This document shows positions 9,327 through 18,568 of a stretch of 64,000 nt of DNA, one piece after another (the stretch's first letter is position 1; every line of letters begins with the position of its first letter). The notes beneath the pieces are model-generated. The model was not told the origin of the DNA, did no database searches, and was given only the letters and a program-made list of their open reading frames with translations. The translations under genes and the position numbers were made by a program. This DNA comes from an uncultured Clostridia bacterium (lineage in GTDB: Bacteria; Bacillota; Clostridia; TANB77; CAG-508): the NCBI GenBank assembly GCA_928721565.1, contig OV788638.1, positions 1,485,219-1,549,218 on the forward strand. The letters run 5' to 3'.

Positions 9327-9905
9327 TTATTCTCCTTGTATAATTTCTTTTCTAATCCTCTCTATCGCGATTCTTCTTGCACTTATTTTATTTTTTTCCT
9401 CATTTGACAATTCTGCTAAAGTCTTTCCATTTTCTAATTCAAAAATCTCATCAAATCCAAATCCATTTTCTCCTCTAATACTTTCAGATACATAGCCTGA
9501 AAGAACACCTTTTTGGCAGATGGTTTTATTTCCATCAGATAATGCTATAGCAGTAACAAAGTCTATTTTTCTATTTTCTTTGAGCACCCCCTGCATTTTT
9601 TCTAATATTGCAAGATTTCTTTCTCTATCTGATCCTTGATGCCATCTTTTAGTACGTACTCCTGGAAATCCATCCAAATATTCTATTTCTATTCCAGAAT
9701 CATCTGCTATGCACATTTTTCCATTAAGTTTCTTAGCTATAGTTTCTGCTTTTTTTATTGCATTTTCTTCAAATGTTTCTTTATCTTCTTCTACATCTAC
9801 ATCAATTCCTAATTTTTTGATTGATATAACTTTAAACTCTTTTAGTATTTCTTGTGCTTCTTTAATTTTCCCCTTATTTCCTGAAGCAATAATTATTTCT
9901 TCCAT
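9327..9905 (-). CDS. rdgB: XTP/dITP diphosphatase (RdgB/Ham1)
   Basis: A 192-residue house-cleaning enzyme that removes XTP, dITP and ITP from the nucleotide pool. The sequence carries the family motifs: IASGNKGKIKEAQ at the N-terminus, CIADDSGIEIEYLDGFPGVRTKRW in the middle and GENGFGFDEIF plus LSNEEKNKISARRIA at the C-terminus. The start was moved to the ATG at 9905 because a GAGGTGG ribosome site precedes it; the longer open frame upstream reads into a pepC remnant. It is followed after two bases by a diverged paralogue. Confidence 0.93.
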   Translation of the reverse strand: MEEIIIASGNKGKIKEAQEILKEFKVISIKKLGIDVDVEEDKETFEENAIKKAETIAKKLNGKMCIADDSGIEIEYLDGFPGVRTKRWHQGSDRERNLAILEKMQGVLKENRKIDFVTAIALSDGNKTICQKGVLSGYVSESIRGENGFGFDEIFELENGKTLAELSNEEKNKISARRIAIERIRKEIIQGE

Positions 9906-10082
9906 ATTGTATTCCACCTCTATTATAACTACTTGATATACATATTTAGAAAAACAGCTATCTGTTCTATCAGCATCTTTTCCACAGTCTGAACCAAACC
10001 ACACAGATTCTCCATCTTTTAATTGATTTACTGCAAGCTCTTTTAATCTTTCGATTGGTAAATTTAAGTATAAACCTTGTAT
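9906..10082 (-). pseudogene. Remnant of aminopeptidase C (PepC, C1B peptidase)
   Basis: In the frame leading into rdgB there is a roughly 58-codon open piece after a TAG (10083-10085) reading LNLPIERLKELAVNQLKDGE and then SVWFGSDCGKDADR. That matches my memory of the PepC/bleomycin-hydrolase segment YLNLPIDRLKELA...LKDGEPVWFGCDVGK. Both ends of the enzyme, including the catalytic Cys region, are missing, so this is a decayed internal fragment that now forms the rdgB leader. Confidence 0.55.
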
Positions 10083-10120
10083 CTATACATGTTTATCATC
10101 TGTCTATATTTATATTATAC

Positions 10121-10155
10121 CCAAAAAAAATCACAAAAGTCAAATGACTTTTGTG
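10121..10155 (-). terminator. clpB terminator
   Basis: Perfect inverted repeat CACAAAAGTCA and complement (10132-10155), followed on the minus strand by a T8 run. It lies 15 bases after the clpB stop. Confidence 0.8.
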
Positions 10156-10169
10156 CAAAGTTTCACATT

Positions 10170-12767
10170 TTACAAACGACTTATAAATAATCCATCTTGG
10201 TTACTATCAATTTTTACTGTTGTATTAGGCAAAATTTCTTGTGATAAAATCTTTTTAGCAATTAAAGTTTCAAGCTTTTTCTGCACAAATCTCTTTAAAG
10301 GTCTTGCACCATACACTTCATCATAACCATTATCTATTAAATAATCTTTAGCAGATTGAGTTAATTCAAGTTTAATGTGTTTGTCTTCTAGTCTTCTTTC
10401 CAAGTCTTTGATTAGAAGTTCTAGTATTTTTGATATTTCTGTCTTACGAAGTGGTTTATAAAATACTATTTCGTCTAATCTATTTAAAAATTCTGGTCTA
10501 AAGCTTCTCTTTAGTAATTCCTCTACCTCTTTCTTAGCCTCTTCTGAAATTTCTCCATTTTCTTGAATTCCTTCCAATATATATTCAGAGCCTAAGTTTG
10601 ATGTTAATATTATAATTGTATTTTTAAAATCTACAGTTCTACCTTGTGAGTCTGTAATACGTCCATCATCAAGAACTTGTAGCAATACATTAAATACATC
10701 TGGATGTGCCTTTTCAATCTCATCAAATAATACAACTGAATATGGTCTTCTTCTAACAGCTTCTGTTAATTGTCCACCTTCATCATATCCTACATATCCT
10801 GGAGGCGCACCAATTAATCTTGAAACAGAATATTTTTCCATATATTCAGACATATCAATTCTTACCATATTGTGTTCATCATCAAATAATGCTTCTGCAA
10901 GTGATTTTGCAAGTTCTGTTTTACCAACACCTGTTGGACCTAAGAACATAAATGAACCTATTGGTCTACGTGGGTCTCCAATGCCTGCTCTTGATCTCAT
11001 AATTGCCTCTGAAACCTTTTCAACTGCTTCATCTTGGCCTATTACCCTTTTATGAAGAATTTTGTCTAGATTTAGAATTTTCTCTCTTTCGCCTTCCATT
11101 AATTTAGTAACAGGTATTCCAGTCCATCTTGATATGATTTTTGCAATTTCTTCATCTGTTACTTTATTTCTTAATAGTCCATCTTCTTTACTTTTTTCTG
11201 AAATTTCTTCTTCTTTTTGTAATTCCTTTTGCAACTCTGGAAGTTTACCATATCTTAATTCTGCAACTTTATTTAAATCATAAGTTCTCTCTGCATGTTC
11301 TATTTGAGCATTCGTCTGCTCTATCTCTTCACGTAATTTTTGAACTTTTCCAATTGCAGTTTTTTCATTTTCCCATTTTGCTTTCATTGCATCAAATTTT
11401 GTTTTTAGCTCTGCTTTTTCTTTTTGAATATCTGCTAAACGTTGTTTTGAAATTTCATCTTTTTCTTTGCTTAATGCTGTTTCTTCTATTTCTAATTGCA
11501 TAATTTTTCTAGACACTTCATCAAGTTCTGTTGGCATTGACTCCATTTCTGTTTTTATCATTGCACAAGCCTCGTCAATTAAATCTATTGCTTTATCTGG
11601 TAAGAATCTATCTGATATATATCTATGTGATAATGTTGCTGCTGAAATTAAAGCATTATCTGATATTTTTACACCATGATATACTTCATATCTTTCTTTT
11701 AGCCCTCTTAAAATTGAAATTGTATCTTCTACTGAAGGTTCATCTACCATTACTGGTTGGAAACGTCTTTCAAGTGCTTGGTCTTTTTCAATATACTGTC
11801 TATATTCATTTAATGTTGTTGCACCTATACAATGTAATTCTCCTCTTGCCAACATTGGTTTTAACAAGTTTCCTGCATCCATTGCACCATCTGTTTTTCC
11901 AGCTCCTACAATTGTGTGAATTTCATCAATAAATAAAATTATTCGTCCCTCACTCTTTTTAACTTCTTGTAATACAGCTTTTAACCTCTCTTCAAACTCA
12001 CCTCTATATTTAGCGCCTGCAATTAACAATCCCATATCAAGTGAAAATATACTACATTCTTTTAGCCCTTCTGGTACATCTCCTCTAACAATTCTTAAAG
12101 CTAATCCTTCTGCAATAGCAGTTTTACCAACACCAGGTTCGCCTATTAAACATGGATTGTTTTTTGTTTTTCTTGATAAAATTCTAATAACATTTCTAAT
12201 TTCAGAATCTCTACCAATTACAGGATCTAATTTCTGTTCTCTTGCCATTTCGGTTAAATCTTGGCCATATTTTTTAAGTACATCATACGTATCTTCTGGA
12301 TTATCAGAAGTAACTCTTGTATTACCTCTAACCTCTGACAAAGCTTTCAAAAACTCGTTTTTAGTAATACTATATCTTCGTAATAAATCTTTGATTTTAC
12401 TATTTGAATTATCGAAAATTCCAATCATAATATGTTCAACTGAAACATATTCATCTTTCATTTTTTTAGCAATATTTTCTGCGTCAGCCAATGTCTTATT
12501 AACATCTTGTGATACATAAATACTATCACTTTGTGTTGCTCCTCCTGTAATTTGGGGCATATTGTTTACTATGTTTCTAAGTTCATCTTCTAGCCCATCT
12601 GTCATACTAATTTTTTTCAATAGTTCTTTAATCAAGCTATTGTCTTGCTCCAATAAAGCTAATAACAAATGTTCTTGCTCTACTTGTGCATTTTGTTTTT
12701 CTGCTGCTAATGTTTGTGCACTTTGTATTGCTTCTAATGATTTTTGAGTAAATTTTTGAATATTCAT
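10170..12767 (-). CDS. clpB: ATP-dependent disaggregase ClpB
   Basis: An 865-residue AAA+ Hsp100 chaperone that extracts polypeptides from aggregates with DnaK. It has an N-terminal Clp-N domain (about 1-150), first AAA domain with GEPGVGKT and the DEIHT Walker B, a long coiled-coil middle domain (about 400-530) that identifies ClpB rather than ClpC, and a second AAA domain with GPTGVGKT and [11 protein letters not shown]. The start is set at the ATG at 12767, preceded by GGAGGTAGGTATT; the 30 codons of open frame upstream are translated palindromic repeat sequence. Expression is expected to be heat-inducible through the HrcA/CIRCE element upstream. Confidence 0.97.
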   Translation of the reverse strand: MNIQKFTQKSLEAIQSAQTLAAEKQNAQVEQEHLLLALLEQDNSLIKELLKKISMTDGLEDELRNIVNNMPQITGGATQSDSIYVSQDVNKTLADAENIAKKMKDEYVSVEHIMIGIFDNSNSKIKDLLRRYSITKNEFLKALSEVRGNTRVTSDNPEDTYDVLKKYGQDLTEMAREQKLDPVIGRDSEIRNVIRILSRKTKNNPCLIGEPGVGKTAIAEGLALRIVRGDVPEGLKECSIFSLDMGLLIAGAKYRGEFEERLKAVLQEVKKSEGRIILFIDEIHTIVGAGKTDGAMDAGNLLKPMLARGELHCIGATTLNEYRQYIEKDQALERRFQPVMVDEPSVEDTISILRGLKERYEVYHGVKISDNALISAATLSHRYISDRFLPDKAIDLIDEACAMIKTEMESMPTELDEVSRKIMQLEIEETALSKEKDEISKQRLADIQKEKAELKTKFDAMKAKWENEKTAIGKVQKLREEIEQTNAQIEHAERTYDLNKVAELRYGKLPELQKELQKEEEISEKSKEDGLLRNKVTDEEIAKIISRWTGIPVTKLMEGEREKILNLDKILHKRVIGQDEAVEKVSEAIMRSRAGIGDPRRPIGSFMFLGPTGVGKTELAKSLAEALFDDEHNMVRIDMSEYMEKYSVSRLIGAPPGYVGYDEGGQLTEAVRRRPYSVVLFDEIEKAHPDVFNVLLQVLDDGRITDSQGRTVDFKNTIIILTSNLGSEYILEGIQENGEISEEAKKEVEELLKRSFRPEFLNRLDEIVFYKPLRKTEISKILELLIKDLERRLEDKHIKLELTQSAKDYLIDNGYDEVYGARPLKRFVQKKLETLIAKKILSQEILPNTTVKIDSNQDGLFISRL

Positions 12768-12783
12768 AATACCTACCTCCTTT

Positions 12784-12847
12784 TTGCACCGTTGGGACCG
12801 GTTCTCTTTTGTGCATTTGTTCATTTGGGACCGGTTCTTATCGGTTC
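12784..12847. repeat. ACCGGT-core palindromic repeat, tandem pair in the clpB leader
   Basis: Two units: 12784-12815 (arms TGCAC / GTGCA) and 12818-12847 (arm TTGTTCATTT, right arm degenerate, ending in a second GGTTC). They lie between the clpB promoter and its ribosome site, so they form hairpins in the clpB 5' untranslated region. Confidence 0.8.
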
Positions 12848-12923
12848 TTTTTCCCATAGTTTTAGACCGAAGACTTGGTGTCCCGGCCTTTTTACTTTTA
12901 TTATATCTCTTTTGACATTTATT

Positions 12924-12952
12924 ATTATATCACTTTATTTTAGCAGTGTCAA
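12924..12952 (-). promoter_or_regulatory. Sigma-A promoter of clpB
   Basis: Minus-strand consensus TTGACA (12947-12952), 17-base spacer, TATAAT (12924-12929). The predicted 5' untranslated region is about 150 bases. Confidence 0.85.
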
Positions 12953-12966
12953 TAGTAGAGTGCTAA
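12940..12966 (-). promoter_or_regulatory. CIRCE operator (HrcA binding site) at clpB
   Basis: On the minus strand TTAGCACTC, nine bases, then CACTGCTAA, against the consensus TTAGCACTC-N9-GAGTGCTAA: the left half is perfect and the right half matches 7 of 9. It overlaps the -35 hexamer, which is the geometry expected for HrcA repression. Confidence 0.8.
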
Positions 12967-13023
12967 TTTTATAAATATTCCCCTCCAAAAAATTATCTAA
13001 AAGGTCGTGCCTTAAAATAGATA

Positions 13024-13057
13024 TAAAAAAATCTTAGGATTTTATAACCCTAAGATT
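13024..13057 (-). terminator. Terminator downstream of the 13.2-kb gene
   Basis: Stem AATCTTAGG / CCTAAGATT with a 10-base loop, followed by T7 on the minus strand. The roughly 130 bases between it and the preceding stop at 13190 hold nothing I can name. Confidence 0.7.
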
Positions 13058-13189
13058 CAATATGGTGCCTTAGCAAAGGACGTATGCGAAAAATATCTTG
13101 CACAAAAGCACTCTATTATCCGTTTCAAAATCAGTTATAGCAATAGTTTCAAAGATATGTATACCCACAACGGTGTTTTTTGTCTATTA

Positions 13190-13781
13190 CTATGTTTTTA
13201 ATTTAACATAATTTTTTATATTTGGCAATACCTTTTGAATAAATTCATAAATATCTTCTAAAAAATTTTTTTCTTTCTTAGAACCATTTTGTTTTTTCAT
13301 ATTGTGAAAAATAAACATCTGGCATAAACATTACTATCCCATTATTAATATTTTCATACCCCAAAAAAATTTCATCAGTCCCTGTAATTTTAGCAATAGG
13401 ATTTTGTACATGTTCTTTATCTGTGAAACTATTATATTCAAAACAATCAATATATTTATTAAATACTTCTTTTGCACTTTTATTGATAAATTCGATATTC
13501 TCTCCTGTTGCCCTTATAGTATTAAATCTCATAGGAGAAAATTTTTCAGTATCAATGAAATCAACTATATTCGTTATTCTTGCACTTCTTCCTGTTCCAG
13601 AAATTTCTTGTTTACCAGTATATATTGTTCTTTTATCACTATAAGGAGTTATAACTATAATAGATCTTCCAGTATTTAAATATGCTTCATATTCTAGTAT
13701 AGTTTGTTCACTACTATATTTTATATTTTCTATGTTGTTGTGATTAAAATTTGTATAAAATCCAATTGCTCCAATTTTCAT
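13190..13781 (-). CDS. Unrecognised protein of about 196 aa, one frameshift
   Basis: The ATG at 13781 has an AAGGAAAA site. The frame reads 167 codons to a stop at 13278, but an A6 run at 13292-13297 looks one base too long: in the next frame the protein continues QNGSKKEKNFLEDIYEFIQK and on to a stop at 13190, a natural-looking charged C-terminal helix. The total of 592 bases is one over a multiple of three. No known domain recognised; the middle holds a Gly-rich ISGTGRSARITNIVDF stretch and the end a hydrophobic GIVMFMPDVYF strand. It follows the YhcG-type nuclease gene and may belong to the same accessory cluster. Confidence 0.6.
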
Positions 13782-13840
13782 AAACTTTTTCCTTGATACT
13801 TTTTTTGATGTATTTATTACTAATATTCTAATTTTATTAC

Positions 13841-13864
13841 AAATTTGCCACCAGTGGCAAATTT
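13841..13864. repeat. Perfect 11-bp inverted repeat between accessory genes
   Basis: AAATTTGCCAC, two bases, then its exact complement, just after the nuclease stop codon. No long U-tract follows in either direction; it may be a weak terminator or protein-binding site. Confidence 0.5.
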
Positions 13865-13871
13865 CATAATA

Positions 13872-14924
13872 CTAATCATCATCTTCTTCAAATTCCTCAT
13901 TCGGTAATTTTTTTATATATAAATTTAATTCTTCTTCCGTTGGCAATTTCTCCATTATTTCTTTTGGAATAACATTTTTTACTTTATATGAAGCTACTCC
14001 TATTGGGGCATTTACACTTTTTAAAGACCATTCGACTGTTAGTTTATCTTTATCTTCACAAAGTAATAATCCTATCGTTTCATTATCTGTTTCTTTTTTC
14101 AAAGTTTCATCAACTGCTGTTACATAAAATCCTAATTGTCCAACATATTCAGGTCTAAATTCTGTATTTTTTAATTCTACAACTACGAAACATCTTAAAT
14201 CCAAGTGATAAAATAATAAATCTATATAATAATCATTATTATTCGTTGAAATTTTGTATTGATTTCCAACAAAACTGAAGCCCTTTCCTAATTCAAGTAA
14301 TACATTCTTTATTCTTTCTAACATTGCATTTTCAATGTCTCTTTCTCTTGCTTTTTTTCCTATATTAGCTAATTCAAAAATATATGGATCTTTTATCATA
14401 TCTCTGGCAAATTCACTTTGTGCAATAGATAGCTTATCATTAAAATTTGTCATTTTCTCTGGAATAGCTTGTCTTTCATATAATTCTAAATCAATTTGAT
14501 GGCTTAATACAGTTTTAGACCACCCATTTTCAATAATTTGCTTAGCATACCAAACTCTTTTATCAATATCTTCGATCTTATCTACTAAAATACAATTTTG
14601 AGACCATGATATTGTTTCCAATTCTTTGGGAATACTAGCTAAATCTTTATATGCTTCGTATACTTTTCTCATTCTTGCTAGATTACGTGCTGAAAAGCCT
14701 TGTTCATCTGGAAAATCTAATTTTAATGCAACTGATAATCTATTAATAAAATTATTTCCGTATTTAGCATTATCACTAATTATTTTTCCCAACCTTAAAT
14801 AAAAATTGACAACTTCTTTATTAGCTTTTGAAATGATGTTATATCTTGTATCTAAAATATCCTTTTCAATATCTTTTACAATTTTTACAAAGTCGTCATC
14901 TAATAGTTCAAGTTTGTTTGACAT
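13872..14924 (-). CDS. PDDEXK nuclease family protein, YhcG/DUF1016 type
   Basis: A 350-residue protein with an N-terminal DUF1016 helical domain (YNIISKANKEVVNFYLRLGK..., SARNLARMRKVYEAY, WSQN) and a C-terminal PDDEXK nuclease-like domain. The nuclease core is visible as YYIDLLFYHLDLRCFVVVELK, giving the D and ExK residues, followed by the LLCEDKDKLTVEWSL segment. Family members occur in restriction and anti-phage islands and in Rhs/transposase contexts; their substrate here is unknown. The start was set at the ATG at 14924 because GTGAGGT precedes it by about 12 bases. It ends in an acidic EEFEEDDD tail. Confidence 0.88.
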   Translation of the reverse strand: MSNKLELLDDDFVKIVKDIEKDILDTRYNIISKANKEVVNFYLRLGKIISDNAKYGNNFINRLSVALKLDFPDEQGFSARNLARMRKVYEAYKDLASIPKELETISWSQNCILVDKIEDIDKRVWYAKQIIENGWSKTVLSHQIDLELYERQAIPEKMTNFNDKLSIAQSEFARDMIKDPYIFELANIGKKARERDIENAMLERIKNVLLELGKGFSFVGNQYKISTNNNDYYIDLLFYHLDLRCFVVVELKNTEFRPEYVGQLGFYVTAVDETLKKETDNETIGLLLCEDKDKLTVEWSLKSVNAPIGVASYKVKNVIPKEIMEKLPTEEELNLYIKKLPNEEFEEDDD

Positions 14925-14971
14925 ATTGTTTATGTACCTCACTTTCATATATATTCATTTTACTAATGTAT

Positions 14972-17230
14972 CTACATTTCAAGTCCATTCGCTTTTCTAT
15001 GATTTTGTTTATTTTGAAATCTTATTTGTGCTTCATTAGTTTGTCTTATATGATTTTGTATTAACATTTCTTGTTCTTTAGTTAATTGTTTTCCCATTCT
15101 CTTTTCAAACATTAACCTTTTTACTTCATTAAGTCTTTTCATATCTTCCATCGCACTTTGTGTTTCAGATGTAGTTACTTTAACTTTTGAGATTGTATCT
15201 ACAACACTACTCATATTAATTTTTCTGTTTGGCTCTTTTCCGTCTTTATCTTGCTCTATTTGTGATTTTTCATGCTTTGTTTTGGCTATTCCTACTTCTT
15301 GCTGTAATGCTTGTCCTCCTGTATCTTTAGAATCAAAATCTGGTAAAAATTGCATAATAGTTTCAACTTCACTTTTTGCTATGTGCTCTCCTGTAAGTCC
15401 AAATATAAATTCATTTGATGATTTTGCTAATCGAGTTTCCATTTTTGCTTCATCATTTTGCATTTTAAAAAAGTCATACACTATACTCATATTCCCTTGA
15501 TTTATTAAAAGAGTTCTTATCATTTCTTCTGAATGCTTATATCCGTCTTTAGATAGTTCATCATATATAGCTTGTGTATCTATCATTCCATTTTCTGCCA
15601 TCCCATTACCAACTAATTCTCCAAGTTCATTATATATTCTTTCACTGGACTCATTAAACGCATAGGTTATTCCTGGTATTTCTTCACCAGACACCCATTT
15701 TGAACCAGCAGCCACAGACCAAATTGATGCAAATTTTGCCATACTAACAATTCGTGAATCTGTAATTTCTTTTCCTGTTTTTCTATCTTTAACATATAGT
15801 TGAGTCCAATCATCATCTTTATAATCAACTTGGAATTTTTGATAAATGCTTTTCAAATCTTGAAATTTGACACTTTCCCCTTTTTTTACCTCTATTGCAT
15901 TTAATGGAATATTATTTCCACTTTCACATTCTTCTACTGAATTTAAAATCATATAGTCATTTTCTCTTGCTATAACTTTCATCGCAGAAAAAACTTTTTT
16001 TCTATCTAATGCTATTTGCCCTTTCGTATCAAAACTTAAATCATTATCTTGTTGTAAATTCTTACACATCTTTTTAACATTTTTTCCAAAATCATCTTTT
16101 GAAATTCCCTTTTCTTGAAAATAAATTTGTGATAATATTTTCTCTTTTAAACTTTCATTCTCAATAATAAGACTTGGGTCATCAGAAGATCTTATAGTTT
16201 TTCCATCATCTGAAATAATAACTAATTCACTACAATCATTTTCATTATATACATCTAATATAAATTGTTTTTCTTGTTCTGTTCGTTTTAAATCTTTGTC
16301 TATCCCTTTTTTTGCTTCTTGAAGTTCCTTATCACTCATATTTGCATATTTTACTATTGTATTAGATAATTTTTTTAAAATATTAGGCTCGTCTTCTACT
16401 GAATCTAATACATCATATAAATATGTTTGCTGTTCTTTCTTTGATAGTGTTTTTAATTTTGGAACAATTATTTGCGTACATACTTTTTCATATAATAACT
16501 CCATCATTTTTTCTCTAATAGGTTTCATTATGATACCATAGTATTTATCTTTATTTTCTTTTTTTAATGCATCTTTTGGATTCATATAGTATGTAGAAGT
16601 TAGATATTTATTTATATCACTATAAAATTTATCATTTTGTGATAATCTATTACACTCTTCTTGTAAAGCATTAGAATGATTAAAATAAGAATCTAGACTC
16701 ACATCTTCTCCAAATGTAGCATCTAGAATTTTCGCTATTTTTTTATAATCTTTATATTTGCTATCAGTATTTGGACTAACTGTATATCCCCAAATTTTTT
16801 CTGTAAACATTTGTGTCATACCCTCATTTAGTCCTCTATTTTTATTTGTCTGCATAATTCCAGTATGTTCTTTTTCATCTTCTGGTTTGTCTTTAAACCT
16901 TGCTCCAGAATGCAACAATTCGTGTGTTAGTTGTGTCATTATTAGTTTTTTTACACTATTGTCAATATTTATTGGATTATCATTCTCATCTAATATAGCA
17001 AAGCCTTTATCAATCATTATTTCACTAGGTCTATTAGTTTTTTCTCCTCTACTTTCCATTCTTGCTTTTCCATTTTCTACTGAATTTTCTACATACAAAC
17101 CTGCTACTTTGTCCATATTTTCTCTTATAAAGTCTGCTGTCCTTAAACCTTTACTTTTTAAATAAACTTGAATTTTATCTTTTAGTTGGTCTAGAACATT
17201 TTTGTCCATTTCTTTTCTATAATTTTCCAT
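14972..17230 (-). CDS. Large HELLH metallopeptidase-like protein
   Basis: A 752-residue cytoplasmic-looking protein of unknown family. Residues about 95-155 carry a zincin-type signature: LTHELLHSGARF (HExxH), a downstream EHTG and NEGMTQMFTEKI, which could supply the third zinc ligand or a gluzincin-type Glu. The remainder is long, charged and helical, with a basic Gln/Asn/Lys-rich C-terminus (about 670-752). It has no signal peptide or membrane helix. The gene begins 11 bases after the stop of the 152-aa gene upstream (17242) and has an AGAGGT site, so the two are co-transcribed. The combination of a zinc-binding N-terminus and a large unknown C-terminus is reminiscent of effector or phage-associated proteins, but that is inference. 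Confidence 0.7.
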   Translation of the reverse strand: MENYRKEMDKNVLDQLKDKIQVYLKSKGLRTADFIRENMDKVAGLYVENSVENGKARMESRGEKTNRPSEIMIDKGFAILDENDNPINIDNSVKKLIMTQLTHELLHSGARFKDKPEDEKEHTGIMQTNKNRGLNEGMTQMFTEKIWGYTVSPNTDSKYKDYKKIAKILDATFGEDVSLDSYFNHSNALQEECNRLSQNDKFYSDINKYLTSTYYMNPKDALKKENKDKYYGIIMKPIREKMMELLYEKVCTQIIVPKLKTLSKKEQQTYLYDVLDSVEDEPNILKKLSNTIVKYANMSDKELQEAKKGIDKDLKRTEQEKQFILDVYNENDCSELVIISDDGKTIRSSDDPSLIIENESLKEKILSQIYFQEKGISKDDFGKNVKKMCKNLQQDNDLSFDTKGQIALDRKKVFSAMKVIARENDYMILNSVEECESGNNIPLNAIEVKKGESVKFQDLKSIYQKFQVDYKDDDWTQLYVKDRKTGKEITDSRIVSMAKFASIWSVAAGSKWVSGEEIPGITYAFNESSERIYNELGELVGNGMAENGMIDTQAIYDELSKDGYKHSEEMIRTLLINQGNMSIVYDFFKMQNDEAKMETRLAKSSNEFIFGLTGEHIAKSEVETIMQFLPDFDSKDTGGQALQQEVGIAKTKHEKSQIEQDKDGKEPNRKINMSSVVDTISKVKVTTSETQSAMEDMKRLNEVKRLMFEKRMGKQLTKEQEMLIQNHIRQTNEAQIRFQNKQNHRKANGLEM

Positions 17231-17241
17231 ATACTATACCT

Positions 17242-17700
17242 CTATTTTCTTTTAAAAAATACTGTAATTTTTTCTAAAATTCTTTTAAATAAATTTTTCT
17301 GTTTGTATTCAACCAGTGATACATTTTCTTTATTCTTGTTGTCTATATCTTCTATATGGTCATATTTCTTATTTTTGAATAAATTGTCTGGATTATATCT
17401 TTCCTCAAGTTCTTTCTTTTCTTTTTCATTTTCAGCTAATTCATTTAGAAAATTTTGTTTTTCTTCCTCACTATTGCACCAATAATTAAGATTTAAAATT
17501 GCCAATAATACCATTGTTTCTCTTTTCAAATTTTGTTCAATCAATGGCTTATCAATATCAATTTTAGGCTGGTAATCATTCATTTTTTCTTCTTTAAAAA
17601 ATTGCCTTATTTTTTCTGGTACTTTTTCTTTATATTCATCTTCTAATAAGCTTAATATCTCATCCATTTCTGCATAAGCTAACATATCATCTATTACCAT
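17242..17700 (-). CDS. Unrecognised 152-aa protein co-transcribed with the metallopeptidase-like gene
   Basis: The start is placed at the ATG at 17700 because GGAGGAAAACAA precedes it; a longer open frame upstream lacks such a site. The protein starts with an acidic helical region (MVIDDMLAYAEMDEILSLLE), has VPEKIRQFF and a conserved-looking MVLLAILNLNYWC segment, and ends with a very basic helix (KRILEKITVFFKRK) that might touch membranes. Function unknown. Confidence 0.7.
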   Translation of the reverse strand: MVIDDMLAYAEMDEILSLLEDEYKEKVPEKIRQFFKEEKMNDYQPKIDIDKPLIEQNLKRETMVLLAILNLNYWCNSEEEKQNFLNELAENEKEKKELEERYNPDNLFKNKKYDHIEDIDNKNKENVSLVEYKQKNLFKRILEKITVFFKRK

Positions 17701-17941
17701 TTGTTTTCCTCCAATATCAACATTCGCTTTATACTTCTCTATATATTTTATACCATTAATTAATGTTTTTTTCAATAAAAACATTTTATTTTCTATTAAT
17801 ACTTTTTACTATGCTCTTCTTTATTTCTTCCTTAACTGTAACTAATACTTACACTACTATCTTCAATAAATTTAAAGAAAATGCATTAGAAAATTATATC
17901 AATTATATTAAAAATATCTAGTTGCATTAAAATTGCATTAT

Positions 17942-17985
17942 AAAAACCGTAGAATTGTTGATGTTTCAACGTTTCTACGGTTTTT
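17942..17985. terminator. Terminator of the tRNA operon
   Basis: Stem AAAAACCGTAGAA / TTCTACGGTTTTT with an 18-base centre, immediately downstream of tRNA-Tyr on the minus strand. The A/T tails on both sides would allow bidirectional function. Confidence 0.85.
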
Positions 17986-17989
17986 AATA

Positions 17990-18075
17990 TGGTGGACAGG
18001 GAAGGATTCGAACCTTCGTACTCGTATGAGAACAGATTTACAGTCTGCCGCCTTTAGCCACTCGGCCACCTGTCC
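17990..18075 (-). tRNA. tRNA-Tyr (GTA)
   Basis: An 86-base tRNA including an encoded CCA. Acceptor GGACAGG/CCTGTCC, D-loop GGCCGAGTGGCTAAAGGC, anticodon loop CTGTAAA giving GTA, a long class II variable arm and T-arm with GGTTCGAATCC. Confidence 0.97.
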
Positions 18076-18105
18076 AAATTTTTTATTACTTAAGTAATAA
18101 AAAAA

Positions 18106-18182
18106 TGGTGCTCCCACTAGGACTTGAACCTAGGACCTACCGGTTATGAGCCGGTTGCTCTAACCAACTGAGCTATAGGAGC
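18106..18182 (-). tRNA. tRNA-Met (CAT)
   Basis: A 77-base tRNA with encoded CCA. Acceptor GCTCCTA / TGGGAGC, D-arm AGCTCAGTTGGTTAGAGC, anticodon loop CTCATAA giving CAT, T-arm with GGTTCAAGTCC. Elongator Met is likeliest; a lysidine-modified tRNA-Ile2 also has CAT and cannot be excluded by eye. Confidence 0.93.
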
Positions 18183-18319
18183 ATGTTAATATTTTTTTAT
18201 TGCTCAACGCAGTTCTTAGTATACATTATTTACTTTCAATTGTCAATACTTTTTTCGAAATTTTTTTACATTTTTTCATTTACTTAAATCTAATTAAACT
18301 TCCACTAATATATAGAGCC

Positions 18320-18358
18320 AAAAATTAATGGTAAAGAAAATCAATACCATTAATTTTT
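18320..18358 (-). terminator. Terminator downstream of the 58-codon hydrolase remnant
   Basis: Perfect 14-base stem AAAAATTAATGGTA and complement around an 11-base loop; T5 on the minus-strand side. It isolates the oleate hydratase unit from the tRNAs. Confidence 0.75.
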
Positions 18359-18364
18359 TTAAGA

Positions 18365-18541
18365 TCATACTGTAACATCATATAAATCATCTATTATAAA
18401 ATTAGTATCTTCTGTATAAAAAAGGTCTTTTATACCATGTGAAAATTGTACAATTCCTTTTATTTCATTAGTAGGAATTATATATGCTATTTCAATCCTT
18501 AATCCATCACTACTTGATTTTATATAATCCTTTTTTATCAT
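18365..18541 (-). pseudogene. 58-codon N-terminal remnant of an alpha/beta hydrolase
   Basis: An open frame with a good GTGAGG ribosome site and ATG at 18541, ending at TGA 18365. The product begins MIKKDYIKSSSDGLRIEIAY and continues with IIPTNEIKGIVQFSHGI, which resembles the first strands and oxyanion HG of monoacylglycerol-lipase-type alpha/beta hydrolases. The nucleophile elbow, acid and His are absent. It follows oleate hydratase by 27 bases and ends before a terminator, so it is either a decayed gene or a genuine short protein. Confidence 0.5.
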
Positions 18542-18568
18542 TTTTACCTCACATTTTACGCTCTTTTA

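Noticed and set aside
12768..12857. N-terminal extension of ClpB by 30 codons
   Set aside because: The extension is translated palindromic repeat (NRSQ repeats); a strong ribosome site supports the start at 12767.
13058..13190. Possible tRNA or tmRNA 3' end (GCACCA before a terminator) at about 13063
   Set aside because: No matching 5' acceptor, T-loop or anticodon arm could be found upstream; the nearby open frame follows three stop codons.
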